From contig CAIIXF020000011.1 in the NCBI GenBank assembly GCA_903813345.2, positions 31,548,166-31,612,165 on the forward strand: a stretch of 64,000 nucleotides of DNA, given 5' to 3'. The notes below the pieces were generated by a model, which saw only the letters and a program-made list of their open reading frames with translations, did not search any database and was not told the origin of the DNA. Positions 52,101-63,520 of the stretch are shown piece after piece. Numbering within the stretch: the stretch's first letter is position 1; each line of letters begins with the position of its first letter. Source of the DNA: Owenia fusiformis (lineage: Eukaryota; Annelida; Polychaeta; Sabellida; Oweniidae). A program made the translations under genes and the position numbers.

Positions 52101-55100
52101 TAGATAATTGGATAGTGGTGAGACTTTTTATAAGAAGTAGAAATGCGAAACAATTAACTTTTTGATGATGCAATAAAAGCTGTTGGGGAAGGGTACATTA
52201 ACTATATCTAGTATTTAAGATATCAGGAAAATATCAAATAATTGGAGAGTTGGTGAGTTAATGTAATTTTGGATGATCTTTCCAACAGTCCATCAATATT
52301 GCTAGCTACCACAAATTCATGATTTCAGCTGTATTTGACAGCTTGTATATATTTGCAGAATGGATTGAGACACGATGTAAGTCTATTAAAATAGCCCTTT
52401 ATATTCAATTTTGTCCAAAGTTGCTCTATTTCGGCCACACCTGTACACACATTGTGCTATCTACCTTTGGCTGTGATTGCGTTCAGCTTCAGATATAAAG
52501 CAACACTGAGTCGTGGACTGCGTTGGACAGATGGATGGACTGCGACTATTAAAAATTCCAATTGTCTATGTAATTGTACGTTTTCCGCTTACCAAATATC
52601 ACACGAAGATGTAATTGTAACAACAGAACATGAATAATTATATTAATTCGATGTCATTTCTGATTCCTTTGTTTAAATCGGTATATTAGGGACAAATATT
52701 GACAAAATTACATTTTTTGTGGCAGATTTCGAATTCATTTGTGATCATGCTAAACTATTGGACAGCCGAGCACCAAGAATGCCATTGCAGGTGGAGTATG
52801 AATATGTTGATCACCGACTGGAACATACTAGCTATTCTGTAGAATATCCAAACCAATAATCTACCCCAAATCCTAACATGCCTTCCAAATTAAGTTTGGA
52901 CTTACCGCCATTGTTCAGCTATAATGCGTTGTAATCATGTTTTGAATTACGCGAGTCGCAGTCCGTGGCTTCGCCCTCGTTTTGCTTATCCCCCGTGAAT
53001 ATTGGTACTGGATTCTCATTTACAAAAGCACTGAATCTTCATTATCAATAGCACTAAATTCTCACTTTCAATAGCACTGAATTAATACTTTTTTCAATAG
53101 CAGTAAATTCCAATTTTCAATAAAACAGAATACTCTTATTACTCAAGGGGCGAGGAGGAAAATTCTCAATAAATGGTGTATAGTTGGTTTGGCAGTATTT
53201 TCAGTTAGGGGAGAGTCTTGGATGAAATTTCCACCTAGGTGATAGCTTCGCAGAGTGGTAGGAAGTTCTTTTTTTTGAGGAGTTAGCCCCCCATCCCCCA
53301 AAAACACCCCACCCTGGGGAAAAAAATTGTTCACACTAAATAACCTTAGATATTTTGATGTTTGTAAGTGACATACATAGCTATTATATATATGAATAAT
53401 TTGCAGTATTATTGATACTGATTACTCCTAAAGAATTTGAATATCAGTACAAAGTGTGTACCCCAGGGGGCAAATTCGTGACTCATTTTCTTACTGTTTT
53501 GATTCTAACTTTTCAACTAGACACTGTAAGAGGTTGAAAAAATTCATGTGAAGTGCCCAATAGCAGGGTTAGTAACCCTGAAAGATGCAAAGCCATGGAA
53601 GAAGTAGGACCTGAGAAAAAAATTGTTGGTTTTTCGAAAAATTTGACATTTTTGACAACTGGATTTTGTGTATGACTATAGCTGACCCCTATAGTTTCTA
53701 GATCCATCCCTCTATGATGATATTTATGGTTTTATAGTGTGGAACTAAGATGTAAAACATAATTTAGATGGGTTTTAAGGAAGTTAAAGGTTTTAAACAA
53801 GTCCAAAATTTGAAAAATTGTAAATATAAGGTTTCAAATTTACGAATTCCAGGTATAGCCATGGCTGACCCCTATAGTTTATAGATCCATCCATCTTGGA
53901 TGATATTTATGCTTTCATAGTGTGAAACTAAGATGTAAAACATAAACTAGATGGGTTTTAAGGAAGTTATAGGTTTTAAACAAGTCCAAAATTCGAAAAA
54001 TTGTAAATGTAAGGTTCAAATTTACGAATTCTAGGTAGAGCCATGGCTGACCCCTATAGTTTCTAGATCCATCCCTCTTTGATGATATTTATGGTTTTGT
54101 AGTATGGAACTAAAGATGTAAAACAACCATTTAGATGGGTTTTAAGGAAGTTAATGATTTAAAACAAGTCCAAAATTTGAAAAATTGTAAATATAAGGTT
54201 TCAAATTTACGAATTTTAGGTATAGCCATGGATGACCCTTATGGCTTTTTCATCAATACTTCTATGATGAAACATATACTTTTAGAGTGTGAAACTAAGA
54301 TGTAAAACATACCGAAGATGAATTTTAAGGAAGTTTAAGAATTTTAACAAGTGCAATATTTGAAAAATTGAGAAATATCAGGTCTCAAAGGAGCACGGAA
54401 AGTATCGCAACAGATTTCAGACAGTCATATGTTGGATTTTGTCTGTTTTCTGAGGATTTAAGCAGGTGCATATGATAGACCATCGCATTACCTATGGGAA
54501 AAGAACTCTTAGAGATGATAAAATAGTTTGGAATTTGAGACAGCGAAGGTGAAAACAATCCACCCACATGTTTTTGGGGAAATATCGTCCTGATTTTCAA
54601 CCCCGTTCACCCCTGGTTTTTCAATTTTTGTTGCATCAATATGTTGCGTTTTGAGACATAGTTAACCTTTAAAAGGATAAATTTCTTTTAGATAAAGCAG
54701 AAAACAATATTTTCCTGTTATTTTCCCATAGGGAAAACTCATGTGATCCATTGCTTTCAGCTTAATTTTGGTCACCCATATGTGATATCTTTAAAATCCC
54801 TGATGGAATGTATTTTTCATTTAAAGGGGTTAACTGTATGTAAAAACACATATATTTATACATATACACATATATATTTATGCATGTGGGTGAGTTGTTT
54901 GCACCTTCCCTGTCTCAAAATAGAAATTATTTTATCATCTCTATGGGTGCTTTTCCTGGAGGAAATGCATTAGCCTAACATATGCACCTCCTCAAATCCT
55001 CAGAAAATAGCCAAAATCCAACATATGATTGCTGAAATCTGTTGCGATACTTCCAGTCCTCCTTTACGATTTCAGGTATAGCCCTGGATGTCCCTCTTTT

Positions 55101-58100
55101 TGAATGTATGACTTAGCTTAGAAATTAGATGTTGAAAATATTGTGGTCAGGTTTGATCCATGTTACATGTATTGTTAAAAGAAAAATCATTAGAGTTGAG
55201 GACTTAACCCTTGAGTTCCTAAGGGGTGAGAGGTTAATAAATCCCCCAGTAAGTGTAACTGCTCCTAGGGATATCGTATACAGTGTAGTAATTGATTGAT
55301 TAAATGGATTATAACTAATTAATTATTATTTGATGATATTTATTATGTGATATAGCATTTTTACTTTTTCACATCAACATGTTCGATGTAATGTTCTGCA
55401 TTATCAAAATACATTAAGACATGGTTAATTAAAAGAAACATGTTTTCTCTATATTTTGTTATGCCCCTTCTGTTACTAAGCAATGATCATCTCCTAATAC
55501 AAAATGTTGTTATGAATTATCAAATTATAATCACTACACTCCCAATAAAACAATTTGTCATCAGGCAACAGTAATTATTCCGGAAAATAAGGATTAAAAG
55601 GATCATACCCCCCCCCCCCCCCCCGGGCCTAGAAACTTCCGTTAGTGCAATGATATAAGGAACTCTAGGGTAAAAGTGTCTTGTCACATTAAAATCTTCA
55701 TGTAGATCAAAAAAGTATTGGTGATATGATCAATATGTTTCAAACAAACAGACATTGTAGAAAATGTTTACATACTGACTTTGCAGATGACATTTTCTAG
55801 CATAGTTGAAGAATTTTTTTCATTTATTGAAATGATAGTCATAAAGTTATAATATCAGTGTCATTTGATGCAAATTACTGCAGTCCCACATGTTCTGCTG
55901 AATGTAAAACAGAGTGAATAATTTTTAAATCAGCCTCTTCAGGAGTGGAATTTAACCTGAGATTTAATTATCATTTTCACAGATATTTGAGTTCTCTCCA
56001 ATAGTTCCACTTAAAACAATCTTGACATTTGGCACACTTTTAGAATGCTGCTTTATTGAATTTCTTTGTAATCTTTGAAAATTTGTCTTATATTACTTGG
56101 ACAAAGGTATTCATATTTTTAGGTTATTGTGTAATTTCTTCTATGGATTAAAGTTCAATAGGGGAAGCATCCATTCTTCGCATTCTTTCAGAATCCTTTA
56201 CTGATGGAGACAACTAGCTAGGAGTCTAATATGAAATCTATTCTTTGGGCTCCTTTACTAGATTTGATGGAGTAGTCAAATATAGCTTTCCAAAACTCTC
56301 CAAATTTCAACATATAAGTTAATCTTCATTTTCCCTTTGTCATAGCCATTGCATCAATCACGAAAGTTTTATCAATTTGTGGTATGGTTTCATCGATCTC
56401 CATTTCAAACCCCTTTTTAAGTTCTGATTTTACAGAATTAAGATGATCATTGTCAAACGAACTGTTTGTATCCATATAAGATCATAGCTTACTCACACAT
56501 TTCTAGGCAAGGTGTGTCCAATTCCAGCCAATTCAATATTCCATATAACTGCATTCCAATTTACTACTCTCATAAACCCAAGGTCAATTTTAGATTCTAG
56601 AGAAACTAATGAAACTAATGATCATAGGGAATAGCATGCCAAGTGCTTGTATTTGAATTTATGTGGATTACTCATTTGGTAGACACCTTTATCAAATGTT
56701 AAAGTGTTGTTGATTTTCAAGTTGTACAAGCACAGTGTCATTGGTGCTTTCTTTTCCTGACATAGTATAACATTGTGGTAAAAATTATCAAAGGCACCTA
56801 GTACAGTAGTTCTAGTTCATCATCTTGATGTATAAATGATATATCAGCAGTGAAACCTGTATATCCCAACATCTGACTATTGTGAACACCTACCAATCAT
56901 CCCAACACCTCACATATTTCTTACAAAATTGCTCAAATATTGTCAGTTTAACACTGCATTGTTATAATATCAAAACTTTTGAATTGGATTTTGGAATGCT
57001 ATTAAGCTTTTTGGGTGGTCAGTATAAATATTATTAATATTTATTAATATTTTTCATTGAGAATGCATTCATATTTCTTCAAAATCCAGAATATTGCAGA
57101 TGTAAAAACCTCAAAATTCAAACACTTCTAATTTGAACGCTTTTAGCTGGTCCAAATACTATATCTAGTAGCATTCAGATTAGAAAGATTTTACTGTAGT
57201 TCATGACTTTTCACTCCATCTATATGCAACAGACTAACTGCTGCAACAGGTATATATTCTACACCTGGTCTCTAAGCTATGATATCACAGTTGTTACTAT
57301 TATGCTCATAACCTTTGATTATCAGGGCTCATTCAAGGCTGTACCTGAATAACGTGAATTTGAGACCAATTTTCGAGATCAATTTTTCAAATTTTGCACT
57401 TGTTTAAAACCTTGAACTTCCTTCAAACTCATCTTATGCTTCTTTTACATTTTAGTTAAATACTCTAAAAATATATATCTCATCACTGAGGTATAGATGT
57501 AAAAAACCATAAGGGTCATCTTTGGCTATACCTGAAATTCATAAATTTGAAAACTTACATTTACAATTCTTCAAATTTTTGACTTGTTTAAAACCTTAAA
57601 CTTTCTTAAAATTCATTTTGGGTATGTTAAATCTTAGTCCCACACTCTAAAACTGTATATTTAATCATAGAGGTATGGATGTAAAAACCATAAGGGTCAG
57701 CCATGGCTATACCTGAAATTCGTAAATTTGAAACCTAATATTTACAATTTTTCAAATTTTGAACTTGTTTAAAACCTTAAACTTTCTTAAAACCCATCTA
57801 AATTGTGTTTTACATATTAGTTCCATACAGCAATACCATATATATCACCATAGAGGGGTGGATCTAGAAACTATAGGGGTCTGCCATGGCTCTACCTGGA
57901 ATTCGTAAATTTGAAACCTTATATTTACAATTTTTCAAATTTTGGACTTGTTTAAAACCTTAAACTTCCTTAAAACCCATCTTTATTATGTTTTACATCT
58001 TAGTTCCACACTATAAAACCATATATATCATCATAGAGGGATGGATCCAGGAACTATAGGGGTCAGCTATAGTCATACACAAAATCCAGCTGTCAAAAAT

Positions 58101-61100
58101 GTCAAATTTTTCGAAAAATCAACAATTTTTTTCTCAGCTCCTACCTCTTCCATGGCTTTGCATCTTTCAGGGTTACTAACCCTGCTATTGGGCACTTCAC
58201 ATGAATTTTTTCAACCTCTTACAGTGTCTAGTTGAAAAGTTAGGATCAAAATAGTAAGGAAATGGGTCACGAATTTGCCCCCTGGGGTACACACTTTGTA
58301 CTAATATTCAATTTTTTTAGGAGTAATCAGCATCGATTATACTGCAAATGATTCATATATATAATATCTATGTATGTCACTTACAAACATCAAAATATCT
58401 AAGGTTATTTAGTGTGAACAATTTTTTTTCCCTGGGGTGGGGTGTTTTTGTGGGGTAGGGGGCTAACTCTTCAAAAAAAAGAACTTCCTACCACTCTGTG
58501 AAGCTATCACCTAGGTGGAAATTTCATCCAAGACTCTCCCCTAACTGAAAATGCTGCCAAACCAACTATACTCCATTTATTGAGAATTTCCCTCCTCGCC
58601 CCTAGAGTATATTCAATACCCAATATTCACAGTCATAACCTTTATCTCTTTATTCAAAAAGGATTACACCCCTATTACAAGATTAAGTTCATTACATAAG
58701 GATTCATATCATATTGCTCTTGGTTTCAATCAAAGGTATTACATTGCAGGAATTAAAATGAATGGACAATCTAATGAGTATTTTGCAGTAAAAACAGATG
58801 TAAACTCAGTGAGTAATTGATTTTCAAAATCTATCAAACACTCTCAAAATCAGACTATAATTTGCAGGTTGGTCAACAGAAAAGGATAGTTCATGATCTG
58901 CTGACGATCAACATTTTGCTTGTGTCTAAATATCAATATTCTCTTAAATGTCTTATATAAGGAATATGTGCACCAAAATTACATCTATTAAAATTTGAAA
59001 TATTGAAATATTCTGGGGCTATATTCCTGACATCCAGGCAATTAAATCTTACATTGTAATGAATGTCTGGGTTGTCATGTTCATATCTTAATGCAACTTC
59101 ATACTGTTGTTCTGCCTCTTGGGTTTTATTGAGCTTCAGTAAGATGTCCCCTCTGTTGATGTACGCTTGAATGTAGTCAGCACGCATACTTATAGCAGAC
59201 CTATACAGCTGGAAATATAGAAATAGTGCAAAAATATTATTTGCGAGATGCCTCCCCTGTTAATGTATAATACCAGGATGGAACTTAATTACATTCAGAA
59301 CATTGATGATACAACCATATATGGGCATGAATAGTCCCCGGGCCCGAAATGACAACAAAAGCTACTTGAGATCACAAACAAAGCATTGTCACATTGTCAA
59401 ACATGATACCACCTGCCATTTGGTACAGACACTGACCACCATTTGTTACATACATAGAGCACCAACCACCAAACACCATCAACAAAAAAGTTAGAGACTA
59501 CTATAAAAGCCCAAATTTTCAAGGTGCCCTAATTTCCACTATTTTCGCTGAAGAGGCTAGACAGTAGTCAGTGAAATTAAAGGCACCGTGAAAATTTGAT
59601 TGAACATTGAATTCAATTGGATATTTCCTCAAACAGTAAAATTTAATGCCCATGAAACAATCCAGATTGACAAAATAGTGAAATCTTTTGTCCGCGAAAA
59701 TTTGGGCTTTCACAGTATAACAATATCTCACCACTTCTGGCATTGACATGAAAATCATGGTGAGGATTATTAACTAGCCATGCATTACCTGATCAGCTTC
59801 TCGTAGTCTGTTAGGGTCCTTGGCCACCAAGTTACCAAGGCTGACAAATACACTAAGGTGGTTAGGAGCTATCCTTGTTGTGTAGCTTTCACCTGAAATT
59901 ATACAATAATTTTGGTCTTAAAATAAAAGTATTCGAAAATCAAATCATTAGAATAATACTGATGAAAAAATGTTCAACACAAAACTGATTTAATTTCCAA
60001 GTAAGAAGATTCTACATCTGAATCAAATTCAGCTTTTCAAACATACCCTATTCAATTCAGGTTGAATAAAACATGAATACCCAATTCAACATTGCACAGA
60101 TATTGCTTCAACACTTACAGGCTTTGTCTGCAGGATTTTACACCTAATATAAACCTATCATTGTTTTCAATGTAAGTCCTCCATAACATCTGAATTAATT
60201 TTCTACACAACATATAAAGTATGGACATATTTACTTTACTCCTTAATTAATATGCTATTTCCACCTCATTTCCTACCTTATTTCCCACATGATTTTCTAC
60301 CTCATTTCCCACCTTATTTTCCAACTTAAAAACACTGCAACTCTTACATAACACCTACCTGGCTTTATAGGTGGCATAAGTGACAAGGCTACTCTAAAAG
60401 CCTCCTCTGCCTTCTGTGTGTTATTCAGGTTGTTATATGTTCTCCCAACATTGATGTGTGCTCCTATGTCATCAGGCTGGACACTGGAATGTACAAGATA
60501 TCTGCATAAGAGTGCAAACATGATTAATTCCCATATAGCAAACATACAAACCCTCCCAAAAAAGAGATAATTAAAACACACTTTTTCTTTTTCGTTCCCT
60601 TAAAGTGACAATCAAAATTATTTTTGTTTTATATGAGAAATGTGAAATGGAAAATAAAAATTGCCATGTAGTTTTTGAAAGTTCAACTTTCAGCCTCTTA
60701 ATTTATTATGGTCTACAATACCTAGCAGCTTGTAGAAAGTATCCTAATGCATCTTCAAACTTCTGTTCATTCTCCAATGCATGACCAACATTGTTGTACA
60801 ACTTGGCATTGTCTTTGTTTACTTCCAATGCAGATTTAAATAATGTGTATTCTGAATACCTGAAAATGACCATTAAAGGTTCCTCTTTTATTTAGTTGAA
60901 GAAAGAAATTGGGAAATTGTACTACAGTACAAAGAGATTGTCAAAGTTGTTGGCTCTATTATTCTACAAGGTTTATGTCTTTTCTTAGACTTAATGTTTT
61001 TCAAAAAGGCATTCTTGTTTTTCTTTCTGAACATCTAAATCAATGTTTAGAACAACTTTAACAACAGAAATTATAACTCACCAGTCTCGATTCCTGACAA

Positions 61101-62363
61101 CAGTCCTAGCCCCATGTGCTAGCAACATACATGCCATCAACAGCCATAAAAGATGACGCCATGCTCTGAAAGCCATGTGACAATAACAGCATGAAACAAT
61201 ATATTACTATGAGATCAGATCAGGAAGAGTTAACTTGACAAATTAATCAATATCAAAATTATCTGTATAATATTTTTCTATTCTGTCTTTAGACCATCTA
61301 AAAGTAAAATTTATGTTGAAAACATGATCGCTCAAAATTACCTCTTTCTTTCCAAGACAACTTCAAAGCCGAGGGTGACAAGAATGGTGAAGCCCATACT
61401 GGGGAGGTAGAGGATCCTCTCAGCCACAACAAACCCCACTGGGAAGAATAAGTTAGATGCTGGGATGAATGGTAAAACTAGCATGGCAAGACCCTGAAAA
61501 ACATCAAAACTTACAATTGAGTCAACAATATTGCAAAGTCCTGTAGCCAGGGGGTTTGGGGGTTCGAGTGATCTTTGCTGTTTCCACTTATTTACTCTAG
61601 ATATATTTTAAATAGTGAATTTTTACATACAATCATCAATGGCGTAGCGTCATATACGCAAAAAACGCCATTGCGTACTCTCAAATTTGAGAGAAAAATG
61701 ATTTTTTATAATGAATTGCCCCGCACTTTAAAAATATTGGATAGATCTTAAATAGTAAGATAATAGTAACAGTAACAATCATATATGAAAAACAAAAGAA
61801 ATGATTTGTTCTAATCCTGTGTTGTTTGTTTTTTAATTGTGTTGTAATAATCTAAATTTTCTCTCTGAGATGCCATTATTTTAAAACGGGTTCATGTAAT
61901 CATAAAATATTGAATTTAATTGGTCCACATTAAGTCGGAATTTCGTATTTCAAACCGACCCAGGACGCTTCAAATGCAATCTCATTTTAAAATTTTCTTG
62001 GGGGAGAACCCCCCCCCAAACCCCCCTCGAACTCGTTCGCTTCGCTCACTCGTGGCGTACTCTCACAAAATACCCACGCTACGCCTCTGATCATCATAAG
62101 TAAAACTTACTAGTATTAAAGCTTGTGTCCTTTGACCTTTACTGACCACTGCAAAATATACCAAGGATCCCAACATGGCGTAGAACAAAAGAGTGGCTAA
62201 ATTCCTGGGATCACTGAACCCCTGGATCACAGGAATTGTTCCCATTGTCCAATCACAGCAGAGGCTTTTTGGAAATAGGAGGAGCCAAGCATTGATTGAC
62301 AGCAGATAGTTGTAGGTGAGCTGGCGGCTGGGAGTTGGTGCAGCAGATGCTGGGTTGTCAAAC
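46109..62363 (-). CDS. TMTC3: TMTC3, protein O-mannosyltransferase with TPRs (3' part, 12 exons)
   Basis: Minus-strand coding exons: 62363-62111, 61493-61342, 61165-61082, 60859-60722, 60501-60359, 59892-59789, 59208-59053, 51233-51073, 50338-50218, 49909-49805, 46749-46666 and 46369-46109. Every junction has GT/AG and fits in phase, giving 586 residues to a TGA. The 5' part (roughly 330 residues in relatives) is beyond the right edge. Residues 1-160 are the multi-pass TMTC region with [30 protein letters not shown] and LYLPSMGF. Residues 164-560 are tandem TPRs ([65 protein letters not shown]). The tail is Gln/Lys-rich. By family knowledge it is an ER O-mannosyltransferase acting on cadherin-type proteins. 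Paralog choice (TMTC3 over 1, 2 or 4) rests on the C-terminal half and is good but not proven. Two exons carry tandem arrays at their splice sites. Confidence 0.92.
46787..47407. mobile_element. 621-bp CAGGGTGGGCC MITE in a TMTC3 intron
   Basis: Begins CAGGGTGGGCCAAAAGAAAC and ends with the inverted copy (CAGGGTTGGCCAAATAAAAC), both next to TA. The interior matches the element at 42147-42548. It sits 37 bp upstream, in transcript order, of the acceptor for exon 46749-46666, in the usual branch-point zone. Confidence 0.8.
47624..49909 (-). repeat. 18-copy, 127-bp tandem array of a TMTC3 exon and its donor
   Basis: Each unit holds the last 99 nt of the TMTC3 exon 49909-49805 (encoding [18 protein letters not shown] and so on to EQLLQ) plus 28 nt of intron starting GTAATG. 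Exon-copy 3' ends fall at 47649, 47773, 47900 and then every 127 bp to 49805: 18 donors in all, with one unit 124 bp long. Only the copy at 49805-49909 also has the first 6 nt of the exon and the real acceptor (TTTCTTTAG). Copies differ by a few substitutions, so the array is not a single-read artefact. Frames of 99 codons within it are by-products, since 127 is not a multiple of three. Confidence 0.95.
49941..50090 (+). repeat. interspersed repeat copy (AACACCATCC family)
   Basis: Shares AACAAGGCATTAACATG, CCTGCCATTTGTTACAG, GAACACCATCCACAAAAAG and TTGGAGACCATAACA with the copies at 41180 and 59374. Lies in the intron between exons 50338-50218 and 49909-49805 of TMTC3. Confidence 0.7.
50321..50504 (-). 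repeat. four-copy, 51-bp array duplicating a TMTC3 acceptor, in frame
   Basis: Each 51-bp unit consists of 33 nt of intron end (ATATCTTATTGTTGCTTGTT, then GTTGCTAG) plus the first 18 nt of exon 50338-50218. Potential acceptors therefore lie before 50338, 50389, 50440 and 50491. Reading on from an upstream acceptor stays open, because each unit adds exactly 17 residues, [17 protein letters not shown], with no stop. Confidence 0.95.
51327..52997. mobile_element. 1.67-kb element with CACG...CGTG ends and AATAT target duplication
   Basis: A perfect 51-bp terminal inverted repeat (51327-51377 and 52947-52997) begins CACGGGGGATAAGCAAAACG. Both flanks read AATAT (51322-51326, 52998-53002), a perfect 5-bp duplication. 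The octamer GGACTGCG occurs six times (51360, 51760, 51823, 52515, 52537, 52957) in an orientation order that is symmetric about the centre, suggesting transposase-binding sites. No transposase or other coding sequence is recognisable. Located in the 7.8-kb TMTC3 intron. Confidence 0.85.
53142..58607. mobile_element. 5.5-kb fold-back element in a TMTC3 intron
   Basis: The two ends (CTCAAGGGGCGAGGAGG and, inverted, CTCTAGGGGCGAGGAGG) are flanked by TA. Inverted identity runs for roughly 1.2 kb per arm (53142 to about 54380 against about 57340 to 58607). The inner part of each arm is a tandem array of about four ~170-bp units (AGCCATGGCTGACCCCTATA, AAGTCCAAAATTTGAAAAAT). The core (about 55065-57340) has no recognisable gene. 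The matching 64-residue frames at 53513-53707 and 58041-58235 are the same sequence in the two arms, not a gene. TA flanks fit a mariner-type insertion; family unproven. Confidence 0.8.
54395..55065. repeat. inner inverted repeat inside the fold-back element
   Basis: A ~100-bp sequence at 54395-54500 (GAAAGTATCGCAACAGATTT, TATGTTGGATTTTG) returns inverted at 54965-55065 (AAATCTGTTGCGATACTTCC, variant). This forms a second hairpin, probably a nested MITE, near the left arm of the larger element. Confidence 0.7.
59374..59755 (+). repeat. interspersed repeat copy (AACACCATCC family), interrupted
   Basis: Same family as 41180 and 49941 (ACCACCTGCCATTTGGTACAG, AAACACCATCAACAAAAAAG, CAATATCTCACCACTTCTGG). 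It is split by a 215-bp insertion at 59501-59715. Confidence 0.7.
59501..59715. mobile_element. 215-bp nested MITE, TA target site
   Basis: Inverted ends CTATAAAAGCCCAAATTTTC and (reverse complement of the right end) CTGTGAAAGCCCAAATTTTC sit between duplicated TA (59499-59500, 59716-59717). Removing it restores GAGAC-TA-TAACA, exactly as in the uninterrupted family copy at 41180-41376. It is therefore younger than the repeat it sits in. Tc1/mariner-type by target site. Confidence 0.8.
61637..62089. mobile_element. 453-bp hAT-like non-autonomous element next to a TMTC3 donor
   Basis: Ends CAATGGCGTAGCG and, inverted, CAGAGGCGTAGCG have the CAGRGGCGTAGC form of hAT MITEs. Flanks ACAATCAT and ATCATCAT agree at 6 of 8 positions. 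It contains a C-rich run and TCGTTCGCTTCGCTCACTCG. It begins only about 20 nt into the intron after exon 62363-62111. Confidence 0.65.
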
Positions 62364-62501
62364 CTAAAAACAACAATATCAAATTGACCAATAATAGAAG
62401 ATATTTGGAAGTGAGAGGATCAAAGTATGATTGACAGGAGATAAATACAAGAACACAAATGTGTACAAAATGTCCCCACCAATGGGTGATCTCATCAAAT
62501 G

Positions 62502-63520
62502 GTTATCCCGAAAATGAGTAGACAAGATTTTACTGACACAATTTAAGGACAGGAAATCCAAAATGGGCACCCAGAATGCCATAAAATTAGTTAATTCTAG
62601 ATTTTCATACTAAGAACCACTCCGTCAAACAGTTAACCAGAAAACACGTAAACAAGACTTTACAGACATGATTTTAGGGTGGAAAATCCAAAATGGCCGC
62701 CTTGACATTTACCCAGAATGTCAAAAAACTAATCAGTTCTAGATTTTTATAATAAGAATCAGCCCTGAAAATTTGAAATTGATCTACCAAACGGTTCACC
62801 TGAAAATGCGTAGACAAGACTTTACTGACAAGATTTTAGAACGGAAAATCCAAAATGGCTGCCTTGACATTTACCCAGAATGCCAAAAAACTAATGAGAT
62901 CTAGATTTTCATACTAAGAATCATCCCTGAAAATTTTAAATTGATCTACCAAACGGTTCACCTGAAAACGCGTAGACAAGACTTTACTGACAAGATTTTA
63001 GGACAGAAAATCCAAAATGGCTGCCTTGACATTTACCCAGAATGCCAAAAAACGAATTAGATCTAGATTTTCATACTAAGAATCATCCCTGAAAATATGA
63101 AATTGATCTACCAAACGCTTCACCTGGAAATGCATAGACAAGACTTTACAGACAAGATTTTAAGACAGAAAATCCAAAATGGCCGCCTTGACATTTATCC
63201 AGAATACCAAAAAACTAATCAATTCTAGATTTTCATACTAAGAATCATCCCTGAAAATTTGAAATTGATCTACCAAACGGTTCACCTGGAAATGCATAGA
63301 CAAGACTTTACCGACAGGGTTTTAGGACGGAAAATCCAAAATGGCCGCCTTGACTTTTACCCAGAATGCCAAAAAACTGATCAGATCTAGATTTTCATAC
63401 TAAGAATCATCCCTGAAAATTTGAAATTGATCTACCAAACGGTTCACCTGAAAACGCGTAGACAAGACTATACAAACAAGATTTTAGGACAGAAAAATCC
63501 AAAATGACCGACAATAAAAA
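62502..63520. repeat. tandem array of the 160-bp AAAATGGC repeat in a TMTC3 intron
   Basis: About six to seven units of ~160 bp with AGACAAGACTTTACTGACAA, GGAAAATCCAAAATGGC, CTTGACATTTACCCAGAATG and ACTAAGAATCATCCCTGAAA. These are clearly the same family as the blocks at 30821-32890 but form their own subgroup. No exon of TMTC3 falls inside. Confidence 0.85.

Noticed and set aside
51327-52997. Assignment of the CACG-ended elements to Transib/ProtoRAG
   Set aside because: CAC ends and 5-bp duplications agree, but the following bases do not match CACWRTG-type heptamers and no transposase is present.
53513-58235. Two matching 64-residue frames (VSYSHTQNP...), one in each arm of the fold-back element
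   Set aside because: Their similarity follows from the inverted arms; no family motif, start context or splice context supports a gene.
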